DNA from: Tessaracoccus flavescens | Lineage (GTDB): Bacteria; Actinomycetota; Actinomycetes; Propionibacteriales; Propionibacteriaceae | Reading direction: 5' to 3' | DNA: 5,807 nt | NCBI GenBank assembly: GCA_020741375.1 | Contig: DYZF01000090.1 | Coordinates: 1 to 5,807 of the forward strand | In this document: positions 4,560-5,807 of the stretch, in pieces | How the letters are laid out: every line of letters starts with the position of its first letter | Position numbering within the stretch: the first letter of the stretch is position 1 | Position numbers and translations under genes: made by a program | The notes under the pieces: model-generated | What the model was told of the DNA's origin: nothing | What the model saw: only the letters and a program-made list of their open reading frames with translations | Database searches by the model: none

Positions 4560-5807
4560 ATGACCACCACCATTCCCGAGGGGCTGCCTGATCGGCTGCG
4601 CCACTACATCGGGGGCAAGCTCGTCGATTCTGTCGACGGCGCCACCTTCGATGTGCTGGAGCCCACCACGAACCAGACCTACATCACCTGCGCCTCCGGG
4701 TCTAAGGCCGACGTCGACGCTGCCGTCGCCGCCGCCCGCAAGGCGTTCGATGAGGGCCCTTGGCCCCGGATGATGCCGCGTGAGCGCGCCAACATCCTGT
4801 ACAAGGTGGCCGACGAGGTCGCCAAGATGAACGACCGTCTCGCCGCCCGTGAATCCTTCGATTCCGGCCTGCCCATCCGTCAGGCTCAGGGTCAGGCCAA
4901 ACGCGCCGCCGAGAACTTCCGCTTCTTCGCGGACCTCATCGTGGCGCAGATCGACGACACCTTCCGCATGCCGGGCCGTCAGATCAACTACGTCAACCGC
5001 AAGCCCAACGGCGTCGCCGGCCTGATCACCCCGTGGAACACCCCGTTCATGCAGGAGTCCTGGAAGCTGGCCCCGGCGCTGGCCTCCGGCTGCACCGTCG
5101 TGCTCAAGCCCGCCGAGTTCACGCCGCTGTCGGCGGAACTGTGGGTTGAGGTGTTCGAGAACGCCGGCCTCCCGGAGGGCGTGTTCAACATGGTGCACGG
5201 CTTCGGTGAGTCCGCGGGCGACGCCCTCGTCAAGCACGAGGACGTCAACCTCATCTCGTTCACCGGCGAGACCACCACCGGCAAGATCATCTTCGGCAAC
5301 TGCGCCGCCACGATGAAGCACATGTCGATGGAGCTCGGCGGCAAGTCGCCGGCCATCATCTTCGAGGATGCCGATTTCGAGGCCGCTCTCGATTCCACGC
5401 TGTTCGGCGTCTACTCGCTCAACGGCGAGCGCTGCACCGCCTCGTCGCGACTGCTGGTCCAGCGCTCCATCTACGACAAGTTCGTGGAGGCCTACGCCGA
5501 GCGTTCCAAGAAGGTCAAGGTGGGTCCGCCGTCGGATCCCACCACCGAGCTCGCCGCTCTGGTGCACCCGGATCACTACGACCGGGTGATGAGCTACATC
5601 GAGATCGGCAAGTCCGAGGCTCGTCTGGTCGCCGGCGGCAAGCGCCCCGACCACCTGCCCGAGGGCAACTACGTGGAGGCCACCGTCTTCGCCGACGTGC
5701 CTCGCACCGCACGGATCTTCCAGGAGGAGATCTTCGGCCCGGTCGTCGCCATCACCCCCTTCGACACCGAAGAGGAAGCGATCGAGCTGGCCAACGACGT
5801 GAAGTAC
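4560..5807 (+). CDS. hpaE: 5-carboxymethyl-2-hydroxymuconate-semialdehyde dehydrogenase (HpaE type), first 416 residues; C-terminus beyond window
   Basis: NAD-dependent aldehyde dehydrogenase that oxidises the extradiol ring-cleavage product of homoprotocatechuate to 5-carboxymethyl-2-hydroxymuconate. Seen: TPWNTPFM (157-164) with N160; K183 and E186 in LKPAEFTP, the Glu expected for NAD use; SFTGETTTG (233-241); E258 in SMELGGKSP; catalytic Cys292 in YSLNGERCTASSR (285-297); and QEEIFGP (388-394). SxNGERCTAxSR, DSGLPI (101-106) and GDALVKHEDV (220-229) correspond closely to segments I recall from E. coli HpaE, so this is more specific than a general ALDH call. The frame stays open to the window end; family members are about 490-500 residues, so some 75-85 are missing. 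It follows the FAH-RraA gene by 23 bases, in line with hpaG-hpaE order in known clusters. A dehydrogenase for another muconate semialdehyde is the main alternative. Confidence 0.88.
   Translation, partial: MTTTIPEGLPDRLRHYIGGKLVDSVDGATFDVLEPTTNQTYITCASGSKADVDAAVAAARKAFDEGPWPRMMPRERANILYKVADEVAKMNDRLAARESFDSGLPIRQAQGQAKRAAENFRFFADLIVAQIDDTFRMPGRQINYVNRKPNGVAGLITPWNTPFMQESWKLAPALASGCTVVLKPAEFTPLSAELWVEVFENAGLPEGVFNMVHGFGESAGDALVKHEDVNLISFTGETTTGKIIFGNCAATMKHMSMELGGKSPAIIFEDADFEAALDSTLFGVYSLNGERCTASSRLLVQRSIYDKFVEAYAERSKKVKVGPPSDPTTELAALVHPDHYDRVMSYIEIGKSEARLVAGGKRPDHLPEGNYVEATVFADVPRTARIFQEEIFGPVVAITPFDTEEEAIELANDVKY

Noticed and set aside
4554..5654. Long minus-strand open frame of 366 residues
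   Set aside because: It is antisense to the hpaE-like gene, whose ALDH motifs are unmistakable. The antisense product has no motif.

Overview
The window is GC-rich and its coding frames have strongly G/C-biased third codon positions. The aldehyde dehydrogenase and FAH-type proteins look like those of high-GC Gram-positive bacteria, so an actinobacterium is the most likely source. That is inferred from codon bias and remembered family motifs, not from a search.

Layout: (1) Bases 1-1118, minus strand: the N-terminal 372 residues of a MATE-family multidrug/cation antiporter, running off the left edge. (2) Bases 1119-1443: a 325-base gap. It holds a likely promoter for the MATE gene, a 10-bp inverted repeat, and a plus-strand open frame with an HEFGH zinc-protease-like motif, coding-like codon bias and no convincing start. 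This is probably a 5'-truncated gene remnant. (3) Bases 1444-2925, minus strand: a complete NAD(P)-dependent succinate-semialdehyde dehydrogenase (GabD type). (4) Bases 2926-3075: a compact divergent control region with a TTGACA promoter, tandem TATAC elements (one a perfect 10-bp palindrome), two overlapping A/T-rich palindromes and a small hairpin in each leader. (5) Bases 3076-4536, plus strand: a 486-residue fusion of a fumarylacetoacetate hydrolase (FAH/HpaG-like) domain to an RraA-like/HMG-aldolase domain. (6) Bases 4560-5807, plus strand: the first 416 residues of an HpaE-type 5-carboxymethyl-2-hydroxymuconate-semialdehyde dehydrogenase, running off the right edge.

Genes 3, 5 and 6 fit the homoprotocatechuate (3,4-dihydroxyphenylacetate) meta-cleavage pathway. 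HpaE oxidises the ring-cleavage semialdehyde, and the FAH domain fits the following decarboxylation or isomerisation. An aldolase then releases pyruvate and succinic semialdehyde, and GabD oxidises the latter to succinate. The most interesting feature is the fused RraA-like domain. It keeps its key residues and could supply the pyruvate-forming aldolase step normally done by HpaI, or help the decarboxylation; this is a hypothesis. Ring-cleavage dioxygenase, hydratase and regulator genes are not in the window.
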